This document shows, in pieces, positions 1-7,070 of a DNA stretch of 12,424 nt. The notes beneath the pieces were generated by a model. It did not search any database. It had not been told where the DNA came from and worked only from the letters and a program-made list of their open reading frames with translations. Source of the stretch: Mesoaciditogaceae bacterium. GTDB lineage: Bacteria > Thermotogota > Thermotogae > Mesoaciditogales > Mesoaciditogaceae. The first letter of the stretch is position 1, and every line of letters begins with the position of its first letter. The stretch lies in contig WFSH01000267.1 in the NCBI GenBank assembly GCA_015486145.1, positions 1 through 12,424 of the forward strand, in the 5' to 3' direction. The translations under genes were made by a program, and so were the position numbers.

Positions 1-947
1 GAACTATAGCCGGCACGTTGTCGCTGCACGAACAAGCGGAAAGAGAGTTGGCAAAATTTAAAGGTGCAGAAGCTGCGATGCTCATTCAGTCTGGTTTTAA
101 CGCCAATCAAGCTGTTATCCCTTCAATTGTTGGCAAGGAAGATTTCATTTTCAGCGACGAATTGAATCACGCATCGATAATAGATGGGTGTCGTTTGTCT
201 GGAGCCAAAATAATCAGATGGGGTCATCTTGATGTTAAAGATCTCGAAGAAAAACTCAAAACTTATACAGATGCGCGTCGACGTCTGATCGTTACGGATG
301 GCGTTTTTAGCATGGACGGAGATGTGGCTCCGTTGGACAAGATCGTTGAACTTGGTGAGAAATACAACGCTTTGGTAATGGTTGACGATGCTCATGGTGA
401 AGGGGTGTTAGGCCCGAATGGTAGAGGAATAGTGTCTCATTTTAAGCTCGAGGGGAAAGTCGACATAGACATAGGGACCATGTCAAAAGCCTTTGGTGTT
501 GTGGGTGGATATGTTGCCGGAAATTCTACCCTGATTGAATATTTAAAACAAAAAGCCAGACCATTTCTCTTTTCAAGCGCTCCAACACCTCCAGATGTTG
601 GGGCGGTACTTGCGGCCGTTAAAGTGCTTGAGGAGAATGATGAGTTGGTCAAAAGATTGTGGGATAATGCCGATTATTTCAAGCGAGCGATGAAGGATTT
701 GGGCTTTGACGTTGGACACAGTCAAACTCCTATCACACCCGTCATGCTTTACGACGCAAAAGTTTCAACGGAGTTCAGCAAGAAACTTTTTGAGTCAGGT
801 GTTTTTGCGCAATCCATAGGTTATCCAACGGTTCCAAAAGGAAAGGCCCGTATCCGAGTTATGATCAGCGCAAGCCACTCTAAAGAGGATCTTGATTTTG
901 CTTTGGAACAATTCAAACGGGTGGGGAAAGATTTGAAAGTTGTTTAA
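1..947 (+). CDS. kbl: Glycine C-acetyltransferase (2-amino-3-ketobutyrate CoA ligase), 5'-truncated by window edge
   Basis: PLP-dependent alpha-oxoamine synthase that interconverts glycine plus acetyl-CoA and 2-amino-3-ketobutyrate plus CoA, the second step of threonine degradation via threonine dehydrogenase. The frame is open to the left edge (first full codon at 3, reading TIAGT), so the TTG at 18 is an internal leucine codon and not a start. About 314 residues are present against roughly 395 in the family, so about 80 N-terminal residues lie outside the window. Visible family landmarks are the TIAGT..LHEQ entry, the SGFNAN segment, the cofactor-ring aspartate in VMVDDAHGEG, and the Schiff-base lysine in GTMSKAFG (codon 486-488) followed by VVGGYVAGN. 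The related 8-amino-7-oxononanoate synthase (BioF) is the main alternative; the TIAGT/SKAFGVVGGY wording favours Kbl. An intrinsic terminator follows 28 bases after the stop. Confidence 0.9.
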   Translation, partial: TIAGTLSLHEQAERELAKFKGAEAAMLIQSGFNANQAVIPSIVGKEDFIFSDELNHASIIDGCRLSGAKIIRWGHLDVKDLEEKLKTYTDARRRLIVTDGVFSMDGDVAPLDKIVELGEKYNALVMVDDAHGEGVLGPNGRGIVSHFKLEGKVDIDIGTMSKAFGVVGGYVAGNSTLIEYLKQKARPFLFSSAPTPPDVGAVLAAVKVLEENDELVKRLWDNADYFKRAMKDLGFDVGHSQTPITPVMLYDAKVSTEFSKKLFESGVFAQSIGYPTVPKGKARIRVMISASHSKEDLDFALEQFKRVGKDLKVV

Positions 948-975
948 TTTAAGGAGAAATTCGGTTTCAAACGTT

Positions 976-999
976 GCGGATCTTCGGATCCGCATTTTT
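976..999 (+). terminator. Intrinsic terminator of kbl
   Basis: A perfect 7-bp GC-rich stem (GCGGATC / GATCCGC, extendable by a T-A pair) closes on a TTCG tetraloop with the especially stable C(UUCG)G context. It is followed by ATTTTT (T-run at 995-999). It ends the kbl transcript and separates it from the next unit. Confidence 0.93.
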
Positions 1000-1031
1000 A
1001 GTTTTCTGCGAAAGGGATGAAAGTTATTTTT

Positions 1032-1065
1032 TTCATTAATATTTCAATTTGGTTTATGATATAAT
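1032..1065 (+). promoter_or_regulatory. Extended -10 promoter for the membrane-protein/ABC-transporter unit
   Basis: TATAAT at 1060-1065 is preceded by TG at 1057-1058 (TGATATAAT), a consensus extended -10. The only -35-like hexamers are weak (for example TTCATT at 1032-1037, spacing too long), which fits an extended -10 promoter that does not need a good -35. The expected transcription start is near 1072, leaving about 70 nt of leader before the GTG start at 1142. The motif TTTATGATATAATT recurs exactly upstream of secG. Confidence 0.75.
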
Positions 1066-1074
1066 TGTAATACG

Positions 1075-1117
1075 ATCAAATGTTATCACGTTTGTCATCA
1101 ATGTTTATCACAGTTTG
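1075..1117 (+). repeat. Tandem near-direct repeat in the leader, candidate operator
   Basis: Two copies of an approximately 20-nt unit of the form ATCAA-TGTT-ATCAC-GTTTG, at 1075-1094 and 1097-1117, differ only by single-base insertions. The shared TTATCAC cores (1083-1089 and 1105-1111) are exactly 22 nt apart, about two helical turns. The repeat starts about 10 nt downstream of the -10 box, a position suited to a repressor or roadblock site, although an RNA-level role or chance cannot be excluded. No known regulator site was recognised. Confidence 0.45.
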
Positions 1118-1130
1118 AATGCTTTTGAGC

Positions 1131-1136
1131 GAGGTG
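1131..1136 (+). promoter_or_regulatory. Ribosome binding site that fixes the GTG start at 1142
   Basis: GAGGTG lies 5 nt before GTG 1142. The open frame continues upstream to a TTG at 1049, but that position lies upstream of the -10 box and therefore outside the predicted transcript, so 1142 is the start. Confidence 0.75.
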
Positions 1137-1141
1137 TTGAT

Positions 1142-3343
1142 GTGAAAAGGGTTGTGTTCGTGTCCACGTTGTTTTTGCTCATTTCTGTCGTTACGATCGC
1201 GGCGAATTTTGAAGATAAGGTACTTTCAGTTTATGGAGAATACGTTAGAACGTTCAACACGTACATATCCATGGTAGAGAAGACAGGAGAGCTTAACGTT
1301 CGGCCCACAAATAAGATCGATCATGCTGTTTATACGATAGTCAGTGAATTGGGTCCAGTGGCCTACTATCGGTGGATCAGAATGAGGAGTTTTCAGATAC
1401 CATCGGGTGCCGTTGGAAACTTTCAAAAGGTTGATATGCAATACATCTCAAAAAGTTTGTACGAAAGGTACAAAACAAAAGATCCTGTTGAGAATTTGGC
1501 ACTTTCAGCTTTTCTCGTGTATGTGGATGACGATCTTTACAGACAAAATGTTGGTCCCACTGATTTTCCGCAATCCCCCACATTTTCAGAATCGGCTTTT
1601 GCCCTCGTAACCGATGTAAGCAAGTACGCAGCTGCTCTAACTCAGGTGTACATTCAAAAATCGTTGGGAGCATCTGGTGATGTGATGGGAAATTATTCTT
1701 ACCTCAAGGTTGATTTGAAAAAGCTTTTCGCTGAATCTCTTTCGAAAATTTACGGTGGCTCTGTACCCAAATCTCTGTCAAATGCGCTTGAGAAGTTCAA
1801 ATTTAACGTGCCACCAGCCAACAAAGTGAGGATACCTTCAGAATTGTCTGGCTTGGTATACGGTGCCCTCGATCAGAAAGAAATCAACGATGCGATAGGC
1901 GTTTTTAAACTTCATCTGTCAAAGGTTTTTGATAACAGTGCAAGGAACATGAAGCTCTTCATATCCATGGGACAGACGCCCTCAGAAGTTGTAAAACGTG
2001 CTTTGTCCTCTGTAAACAGTTCTTTGAAATTCCAAGAATTACTTGCCGCCAACACCGTTAAAAGGGCTGTTTCAAGAAGAACAAACAATAGGTTATTGAA
2101 GTTAGAAAACAAACTGGCAGCTCAAAGCAAAGTCCCAACTTCGCCGTTGATTTGGCGGTGGTTGATTTACGCCTTGGTGCTGGTTTTCTTTCTTTTTTTC
2201 AGGTTTCGCCTTGTTAAGTACGTTTTTTTGTCGATTTTGGTTTTTGAGTCTCTGGTCATCTTACTTGAAGTTGATCCAATGTTAAATCGTTTTGATTCCA
2301 CGCTGTACGGTTTTTTGGTGATCATGGTGGCGTTTTTGTCTATGCTTTCGTGGTTTGGAATATTGAAGAGTAAAAAAATCTTCTTCGTAATTTCTTCAAC
2401 GGCTGTGATGGCACTTTTCATATCGTTGTTTTTTGTTCCTTTATACGTTAATCTTCCATCCACTCGTATGTCAAAAAACAACAAGTTTCTCAAAAGTGTG
2501 TACGTGAAGATCTATGAGAACGAGATCTATGGTCAAAATGGGATATTGGGCATACTTTCGTACCATTTAAACAACATGAGTTCTAATTTGACGGCTTTAA
2601 GGCTCGCTCCGTACAATTTTGTATCTCAAACGCTTTCTTCATACCTTTCAAATCTAAAAAGAGAGAAGGCATATCGAGGAATCATAGAGTATCCAGCTGC
2701 ATTAAGAATTAGTCTCAACAGGAACTCTTCTTACTTTGGATACGGTAACGAAGCGACATCCTTGGACATGATAAAAATAGTTCGAGACAGAGCCAATATG
2801 GCACTTTCAGATATAAGAAACAATTTAAAGAGCATTTCAAACGAAGAATTGGCATTCTCCAATACCGTTGACGGTATATACGCTTTGGCTGCTCCAACTT
2901 TAAGAAATAACATTTCCGAACATGTCGAAAATCGTATATCATCTAGTAATTTAAAAGAGATTAGCACCGCTCTCGATGGAATTTTGAAAAAAGCAAATAT
3001 GATGCCAGAAAGGGCTCCAAATGTTTTCTTTTTTCAAACGAGAGATGGCTCAAAGCTTTTCATACTTGTCGCGTTGTTACTCATTTCAATGACTTTTTTT
3101 GGGAAAAGTTGGATTTACAGGTTTGTCATCTCTATCATAACCGTCATAGGCTCTTTTATGTTGTTGATACCAAGGGCCGTTGAAATTTTTGTTGAGTACG
3201 GTTTTCCGACATATTCACATGTTTTACAAAAAGGAGAAAGGCCAAACGTGATCATGATCTGGATCGTGGCGATCGTTGGCGTGTTTGTGGCGTGTGAAGC
3301 ATTGTACACGCACTTTTCAGGGAAAAAACATGAAGGTGGTTGA
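1142..3343 (+). CDS. Unrecognised exported multi-pass membrane protein, 733 aa
   Basis: No family was recognised. From the GTG start the protein opens with a signal-like segment (KR at 2-3, hydrophobic 4-19, possible cleavage after TIAA near 21). A largely hydrophilic, probably extracytoplasmic region follows, about 22-335, rich in serine, lysine and helix-forming stretches. Next come four hydrophobic segments near 337-354, 358-376, 387-406 and 412-436, then a second hydrophilic region about 440-636. The C-terminus has three more hydrophobic segments near 638-653, 659-679 and 703-722, and a short polar tail (FSGKKHEGG). No cysteine motif, nucleotide-binding loop or catalytic signature is apparent. 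It begins the unit carrying the nucleoside-type ABC importer, 34 nt upstream of the binding-protein gene with no terminator between, so co-transcription is likely. A role in the envelope or in the transporter's physiology is inference from position only. Confidence 0.8.
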   Translation: MKRVVFVSTLFLLISVVTIAANFEDKVLSVYGEYVRTFNTYISMVEKTGELNVRPTNKIDHAVYTIVSELGPVAYYRWIRMRSFQIPSGAVGNFQKVDMQYISKSLYERYKTKDPVENLALSAFLVYVDDDLYRQNVGPTDFPQSPTFSESAFALVTDVSKYAAALTQVYIQKSLGASGDVMGNYSYLKVDLKKLFAESLSKIYGGSVPKSLSNALEKFKFNVPPANKVRIPSELSGLVYGALDQKEINDAIGVFKLHLSKVFDNSARNMKLFISMGQTPSEVVKRALSSVNSSLKFQELLAANTVKRAVSRRTNNRLLKLENKLAAQSKVPTSPLIWRWLIYALVLVFFLFFRFRLVKYVFLSILVFESLVILLEVDPMLNRFDSTLYGFLVIMVAFLSMLSWFGILKSKKIFFVISSTAVMALFISLFFVPLYVNLPSTRMSKNNKFLKSVYVKIYENEIYGQNGILGILSYHLNNMSSNLTALRLAPYNFVSQTLSSYLSNLKREKAYRGIIEYPAALRISLNRNSSYFGYGNEATSLDMIKIVRDRANMALSDIRNNLKSISNEELAFSNTVDGIYALAAPTLRNNISEHVENRISSSNLKEISTALDGILKKANMMPERAPNVFFFQTRDGSKLFILVALLLISMTFFGKSWIYRFVISIITVIGSFMLLIPRAVEIFVEYGFPTYSHVLQKGERPNVIMIWIVAIVGVFVACEALYTHFSGKKHEGG

Positions 3344-3377
3344 GTAAGCCACTTAGAAAAAAAGGAGGTTTTAAAGT

Positions 3378-4388
3378 ATGAAGAAGTATCTCGTAGTTTT
3401 TTTGGCGTTGGTGCTTGTTTTGAGCACCATTGGCATGGCCATTACGGTCTTTTTTGTCACCGATACCGGTGGTCTTGGTGACAAATCGTTCAACGACAGC
3501 GCGTGGGCCGGGGTTGAAATGGCTGTTAAGAAGTTCGGTGTGACGGCGAATGTTATACAGTCTTACGAACAAGCCGATTACATTCCAAATCTCACGGCCG
3601 CTGCGCAAGTATCGGATGTGGTCGTTGCAGTGGGTTTCATGATGAAAGACGCGCTCGCGAAAGTTGCCCCGCAATTTCCAAACACAAAATTCATCTTCAT
3701 AGACGGAGTAGTTAAGTCTCCAAACGTCGAAAATTTCTTGTTCAAAGAACAACAAGGTGCATTTTTAGTTGGATATCTCGCAGCTGCGATGACCAAAACG
3801 GGAAAGGTGGGTTTTGTGGGGGGAATTCCCATACCGCCTGTTTTGAGATATCAATACGGTTATGAAGCCGGTGTTGAAACTTACAACGTGCTTAACGGTG
3901 CCAACGTTCAAGTTTTGTCAGGCTACGTTGGGAGTTTTGATGATCCGGCAGCTGGAAAATCCATGACCAACAGTCAATTCTCGGAAGGGGCTGACATCGT
4001 TTTTGCAGCTGCAGGTTTAACTGGATTGGGAACGATAGAAGCTGCAAAAGATGCGGGGCCAGGTCATTTTGCCATAGGTGTCGATCAAGATCAGGACTAT
4101 TTGGCTCCCGGATATGTGCTTACCAGTGCCATGAAGAGGGTAAACGTTGCCGTTTTTGATGGTATCAAGTCCGTTGTTAATGGGACTTTTAAAGGTGGTA
4201 CTATTACTTTGTCATTAAAAGATAATGGTGTGGGAATGAGTCCAATGACTTACACAAAGCAACTCGTTCCCAAAGCAATTTTCCATCAATTGGATGTTCT
4301 TAAGAAAGCCATAAAAGATGGGAAATTAGTGGTACCGGGTACCAAAAAGGAATTTCAAGCTTTTCAGGTTCCGCCAATACAGTTTTGA
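3378..4388 (+). CDS. BMP-family ABC transporter substrate-binding protein (nucleoside type)
   Basis: Periplasmic/extracytoplasmic binding protein of the Bmp/PnrA/Med family, which binds purine nucleosides in characterised members (for example Treponema PnrA and B. subtilis NupN). At 336 aa it has normal length. A signal peptide covers 1-21 (MKKY, hydrophobic core, cleavage plausible after IGMA). Family blocks in order are VTDTGGLGDKSFNDSAW (27-43), GFVGGIPIPPVLR (145-157), GSFDDPAAGK (185-194), AAGLTGLGTIEAA (211-223), GVDQDQDYLAPG (234-245) and TSAMKRVNVAVFDGIK (249-264). There is no lipobox cysteine and no cysteine anywhere in the protein, unlike the lipoproteins common in this family, so it is probably secreted by signal peptidase I. 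The ATG is 8 nt after a perfect AAGGAGGT. A hairpin terminator follows immediately. Nucleoside specificity is inferred from family and neighbours. Confidence 0.93.
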   Translation: MKKYLVVFLALVLVLSTIGMAITVFFVTDTGGLGDKSFNDSAWAGVEMAVKKFGVTANVIQSYEQADYIPNLTAAAQVSDVVVAVGFMMKDALAKVAPQFPNTKFIFIDGVVKSPNVENFLFKEQQGAFLVGYLAAAMTKTGKVGFVGGIPIPPVLRYQYGYEAGVETYNVLNGANVQVLSGYVGSFDDPAAGKSMTNSQFSEGADIVFAAAGLTGLGTIEAAKDAGPGHFAIGVDQDQDYLAPGYVLTSAMKRVNVAVFDGIKSVVNGTFKGGTITLSLKDNGVGMSPMTYTKQLVPKAIFHQLDVLKKAIKDGKLVVPGTKKEFQAFQVPPIQF

Positions 4389-4394
4389 AGGGTA

Positions 4395-4429
4395 TGAAGG
4401 GGGATTTCCCATCCCCCTTCACGCTTTTT
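4395..4429 (+). terminator. Intra-operon hairpin/attenuating terminator between binding protein and ATPase
   Basis: An 11-bp perfect stem, TGAAGGGGGAT (4395-4405) with ATCCCCCTTCA (4411-4421), has a 5-nt loop TTCCC, then CGC and TTTTT (4425-4429). The T-run begins 3 nt after the stem, so termination may be partial. The ATPase start codon is only 17 nt further on and no promoter fits in between, so the downstream genes must depend on read-through or on processing. This arrangement would yield more binding protein than membrane components, as in other ABC importer operons. Confidence 0.85.
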
Positions 4430-4446
4430 GAGAAGGGAGAATCAGT

Positions 4447-6006
4447 GTGGGTAAAACAGATAAAAAAGACTATTCCGAATATGCCGTTGTTATGGAAAAA
4501 ATTGTTAAGAGGTTTCCCGGCGTTCTTGCAAACGATCACGTTGATCTTTTCGTAAAAAAGGGTGAAATTCACGCAATAGTCGGAGAGAACGGTGCGGGCA
4601 AAACCACATTGATGAATCAACTTTATGGTCTGTTGAATTCTGATTCAGGCAAGATATACATAAATGGTGAAGAAGTAAAAATAAAAAATCCAAATGATGC
4701 GATAAAGGCAAAAATTGGAATGGTTCATCAACATTTTATGCTTGTTGATAGGTTAAGTGTTGTCGAGAACATTGTTTTGGGTATGGAACCGGTTTATGGT
4801 CCTTTTTTTGCGAGAGATAAAGCCCGAAAGCAAATCAGCGAACTTTCACAAAAATTTGGATTGTTTGTAGAGCCAGACGCGATTATAGAGGATCTTCCAG
4901 TTGGGATACAGCAACGTGTTGAAATTATAAAAGTTTTATATAGAGGGGCGGAAATACTCATACTCGATGAACCTACAGCGGTTCTCACGCCTCAAGAAAC
5001 CGATGAGCTTTTTAAAATTTTGGGAGCCTTGAAGGCGCAAGGGAAAACCATTATATTCATAACCCATAAATTGCACGAGGTTATGGCAATAACCGATTCC
5101 GTGACGGTTATGCAACTTGGAAAAGTTACCGGTGTGGTGAAAACGAGCGATACCAATCCCAGGGCATTGGCGCGCATGATGGTGGGACGAGAAGTGCTCC
5201 TTAGGGTGGAGAAAGGTGAAGCCAAAATAGGAAAAAAGATTCTCAGGGTTGAAAATCTTCACGTTAACGAAAATAGGGGATTGGAAGCGGTTAAAGGACT
5301 TGATTTCTCTGTAAATCAAGGTGAAATTGTTGGAATTGCCGGTGTTGCAGGTAATGGGCAAACGGAGTTAATAGAAGCCATTACGGGTTTGAGAAAAGTG
5401 GAAGAAGGTCAAGTGATCTTTAAAGGTATAGATGCGACAAATTTTTCTCCTAAGAGAAGACGTGATATGGGAATGGGTCACATACCAGAGGATAGGCTCA
5501 AGCATGGACTGGTGGCGGCTTTTCCCCTTTATTACAATTTCATACTTGGTAAGCACGATGATCCAAGATTTTGTGATGGAGAGTTTTTGAAGATATCCGA
5601 TATAAAAAAATTTTCGAATGCACTTGTGAAACGTTTTGATGTGAGGCCACCACTTATAAATTTGCTTGGGGCGAACTTGAGCGGTGGAAACCAGCAAAAG
5701 GTTATAGTGGCGCGAGAATTTTCTTTTAATCCAGATTTCATGGCTATCTCCCAGCCAACACGCGGATTGGATATAGGGGCCATAGAGTTTATTCACAAAT
5801 CGATCATTTCCATGCGTGATCAAGGAGTTGGGGTGCTGTTAGTATCAATGGAACTTGAAGAAATTTTCTCTTTGAGTGATAGAATATTGGTCATGTATGA
5901 AGGACAAATCATGGGAGAAGTTACTCCTCAAGAAACGACGACGGAAGAAGTTGGTTTGATGATGGCGGGACATAAACTCGAAGATCTACGTGCCCAGGAG
6001 GCTTGA
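4447..6006 (+). CDS. BMP/nucleoside ABC transporter ATPase with two fused ATP-binding domains
   Basis: Cytoplasmic energising subunit of the importer, 519 aa, resembling B. subtilis NupO/YufO and the sugar-importer RbsA/MglA type. The N-terminal domain has an intact Walker A (GENGAGKT, 46-53), Q-loop (HQHF, Q95), a family-typical signature LPVGIQQR (150-157), Walker B LILDE (171-175) and H-loop H207. The C-terminal domain (about 265-510) has a degenerate Walker A, GVAGNGQTE (299-307), with glutamine at the lysine position. It keeps LSGGNQQ (411-417) but has SQPTRGLD (435-442) in place of the catalytic glutamate. That asymmetry is usual for this family and implies one hydrolytic site. GTG start is chosen from GAAGGGAG 7 nt upstream; an internal ATG at 4492 lacks a good ribosome binding site. 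The next gene's ribosome binding site lies within its last codons. Confidence 0.95.
   Translation: MGKTDKKDYSEYAVVMEKIVKRFPGVLANDHVDLFVKKGEIHAIVGENGAGKTTLMNQLYGLLNSDSGKIYINGEEVKIKNPNDAIKAKIGMVHQHFMLVDRLSVVENIVLGMEPVYGPFFARDKARKQISELSQKFGLFVEPDAIIEDLPVGIQQRVEIIKVLYRGAEILILDEPTAVLTPQETDELFKILGALKAQGKTIIFITHKLHEVMAITDSVTVMQLGKVTGVVKTSDTNPRALARMMVGREVLLRVEKGEAKIGKKILRVENLHVNENRGLEAVKGLDFSVNQGEIVGIAGVAGNGQTELIEAITGLRKVEEGQVIFKGIDATNFSPKRRRDMGMGHIPEDRLKHGLVAAFPLYYNFILGKHDDPRFCDGEFLKISDIKKFSNALVKRFDVRPPLINLLGANLSGGNQQKVIVAREFSFNPDFMAISQPTRGLDIGAIEFIHKSIISMRDQGVGVLLVSMELEEIFSLSDRILVMYEGQIMGEVTPQETTTEEVGLMMAGHKLEDLRAQEA
5996..6001 (+). promoter_or_regulatory. Ribosome binding site that fixes the first permease start at ATG 6012
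   Basis: AGGAGG sits inside the last codons of the ATPase gene. It is 10 nt from ATG 6012 but only 1 nt from an in-frame TTG at 6003, so the ATG is the usable start and the two genes are probably translationally coupled. Confidence 0.75.
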
Positions 6007-6011
6007 GAAGT

Positions 6012-7070
6012 ATGAACGGTTTGAAGAAATTTTATATGAACGATAAAATAGTGGTTCCAGTATTTGCGGTTATCACTTCTTTGTTTATTGCCGCGATCGT
6101 TATGATCATGATCGGTAAGAACCCTTTGATGGCTTATGGTGCCTTGATTTTTGGGGCTTTTGGAACGAAAGGGGCGTTGATAAATAATTTGATGAAGACC
6201 ACCCCTTTGATACTCACGGGGTTATCCGTGGGGCTGGGTTTCAGAGCAGGACTTTTCAACATAGGAGCCAATGGGCAGTTGATAATTGGAGCGCTTTTGT
6301 CAACTTACGTTGGGTCGAAAATGATTGCTTATCCCTTTTATCTCTCCATTCCCCTTATGCTTGTAACCGGTATGATCGGTGGAGCGTTGTGGGCGGCGAT
6401 TGCTGGGTGGCTTAAAGTTGCCAGGGGAGCTCATGAAGTTATCACGACCATAATGCTCAACTACATTGCCGTTTTTATCGCAAATTACGTTGTTAACGGA
6501 CCTTTTCAAGCGCCTGGAGGAGTTCCCAAATCACCTGAAATAGCGTATTCGGCAAGGCTTCCAATTCTTGCCACCTCGGGGGCAACTTGGCTTAGTGCGG
6601 GAATATTCGTGGCTCTTGCCGCTGTTGTGGTGGTCTACATTCTCGTTGAAAAAACGAAATTGGGATACGAGGTTAAAGCGGTTGGTTTTAATCCTTATGC
6701 CGCTGAGTATGGTGGAATAAGCATAGGCAAGAACGTGGTTATGGCTATGGCCATAAGCGGGGCGTTGGCCGGACTTGCCGGTACCATGCAAGTTATGGGA
6801 GTATATTATAGGTATCTTGGAGCGCTTGGAGGAAGTATGGGGTTTGACGGAATAACGATCGCATTGATAGGTCAAAATGATCCGATAGGCATAGCTTTTG
6901 CCGCCTTTTTAATCTCTTCGATAAGAGCCGGATCCAATCAAATGCAGATTGCCGGTGTTTCTAAAAATATAGTTATAATAATCCAGGGAATAATCATCTT
7001 TTTGGTCGCGGCAAACAGACTGGTAAAAACTTTCATGTTCTGGAAAAGAAAAGAGGTTGAAGGGGCATGA
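6012..7070 (+). CDS. BMP/nucleoside ABC transporter permease, first subunit (NupP/YufP type)
   Basis: Integral membrane subunit of the importer, 352 aa, in the BPD_transp_2 family shared with ribose and branched-chain amino-acid permeases. Hydrophobic segments lie near 14-34, 65-75, 87-104, 111-132, 146-161, 195-212, 241-262, 280-302 and 317-334. Diagnostic stretches are GLGFRAGLFNIGANGQL (74-90), GAHEVITTIMLNYIA (139-153) and KAVGFNPYAAEYGG (222-235) with the following SGALAGLAG. The last of these is the cytoplasmic loop that contacts the ATPase in this family. It starts 5 nt after the ATPase stop and its stop codon overlaps the second permease start as ATGA, so all three subunits are translationally linked. 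Substrate specificity is not visible in the permease itself. Confidence 0.93.
   Translation: MNGLKKFYMNDKIVVPVFAVITSLFIAAIVMIMIGKNPLMAYGALIFGAFGTKGALINNLMKTTPLILTGLSVGLGFRAGLFNIGANGQLIIGALLSTYVGSKMIAYPFYLSIPLMLVTGMIGGALWAAIAGWLKVARGAHEVITTIMLNYIAVFIANYVVNGPFQAPGGVPKSPEIAYSARLPILATSGATWLSAGIFVALAAVVVVYILVEKTKLGYEVKAVGFNPYAAEYGGISIGKNVVMAMAISGALAGLAGTMQVMGVYYRYLGALGGSMGFDGITIALIGQNDPIGIAFAAFLISSIRAGSNQMQIAGVSKNIVIIIQGIIIFLVAANRLVKTFMFWKRKEVEGA

Noticed and set aside
18..20. TTG as the start of the first gene
   Set aside because: The frame is open upstream to the window edge and the codons before it (TIAGT) match the conserved family sequence, so the gene is simply truncated.
1049..1141. N-terminal extension of the large membrane protein from TTG 1049
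   Set aside because: It would contain the -10 promoter element and the leader repeat; GTG 1142 has a ribosome binding site and begins a proper signal peptide.
3344..3377. Purine riboswitch or separate promoter before the binding-protein gene
   Set aside because: Only 34 nt are available, mostly ribosome binding site, with no aptamer-like pairing and no -10 box.
3252..3755. 167-aa open frame on the minus strand
   Set aside because: It lies wholly opposite two convincing plus-strand genes, has no recognisable motif, and is explained by codon bias of those genes.
4711..5760. Degenerate second ATP-binding domain as evidence of gene decay
   Set aside because: A substituted second Walker A and missing catalytic glutamate are normal in this double-domain ATPase family, and the frame is intact.
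5368..5823. 151-aa open frame on the minus strand
   Set aside because: It is antisense to the conserved second domain of the ATPase, with no domain and no convincing ribosome binding site.
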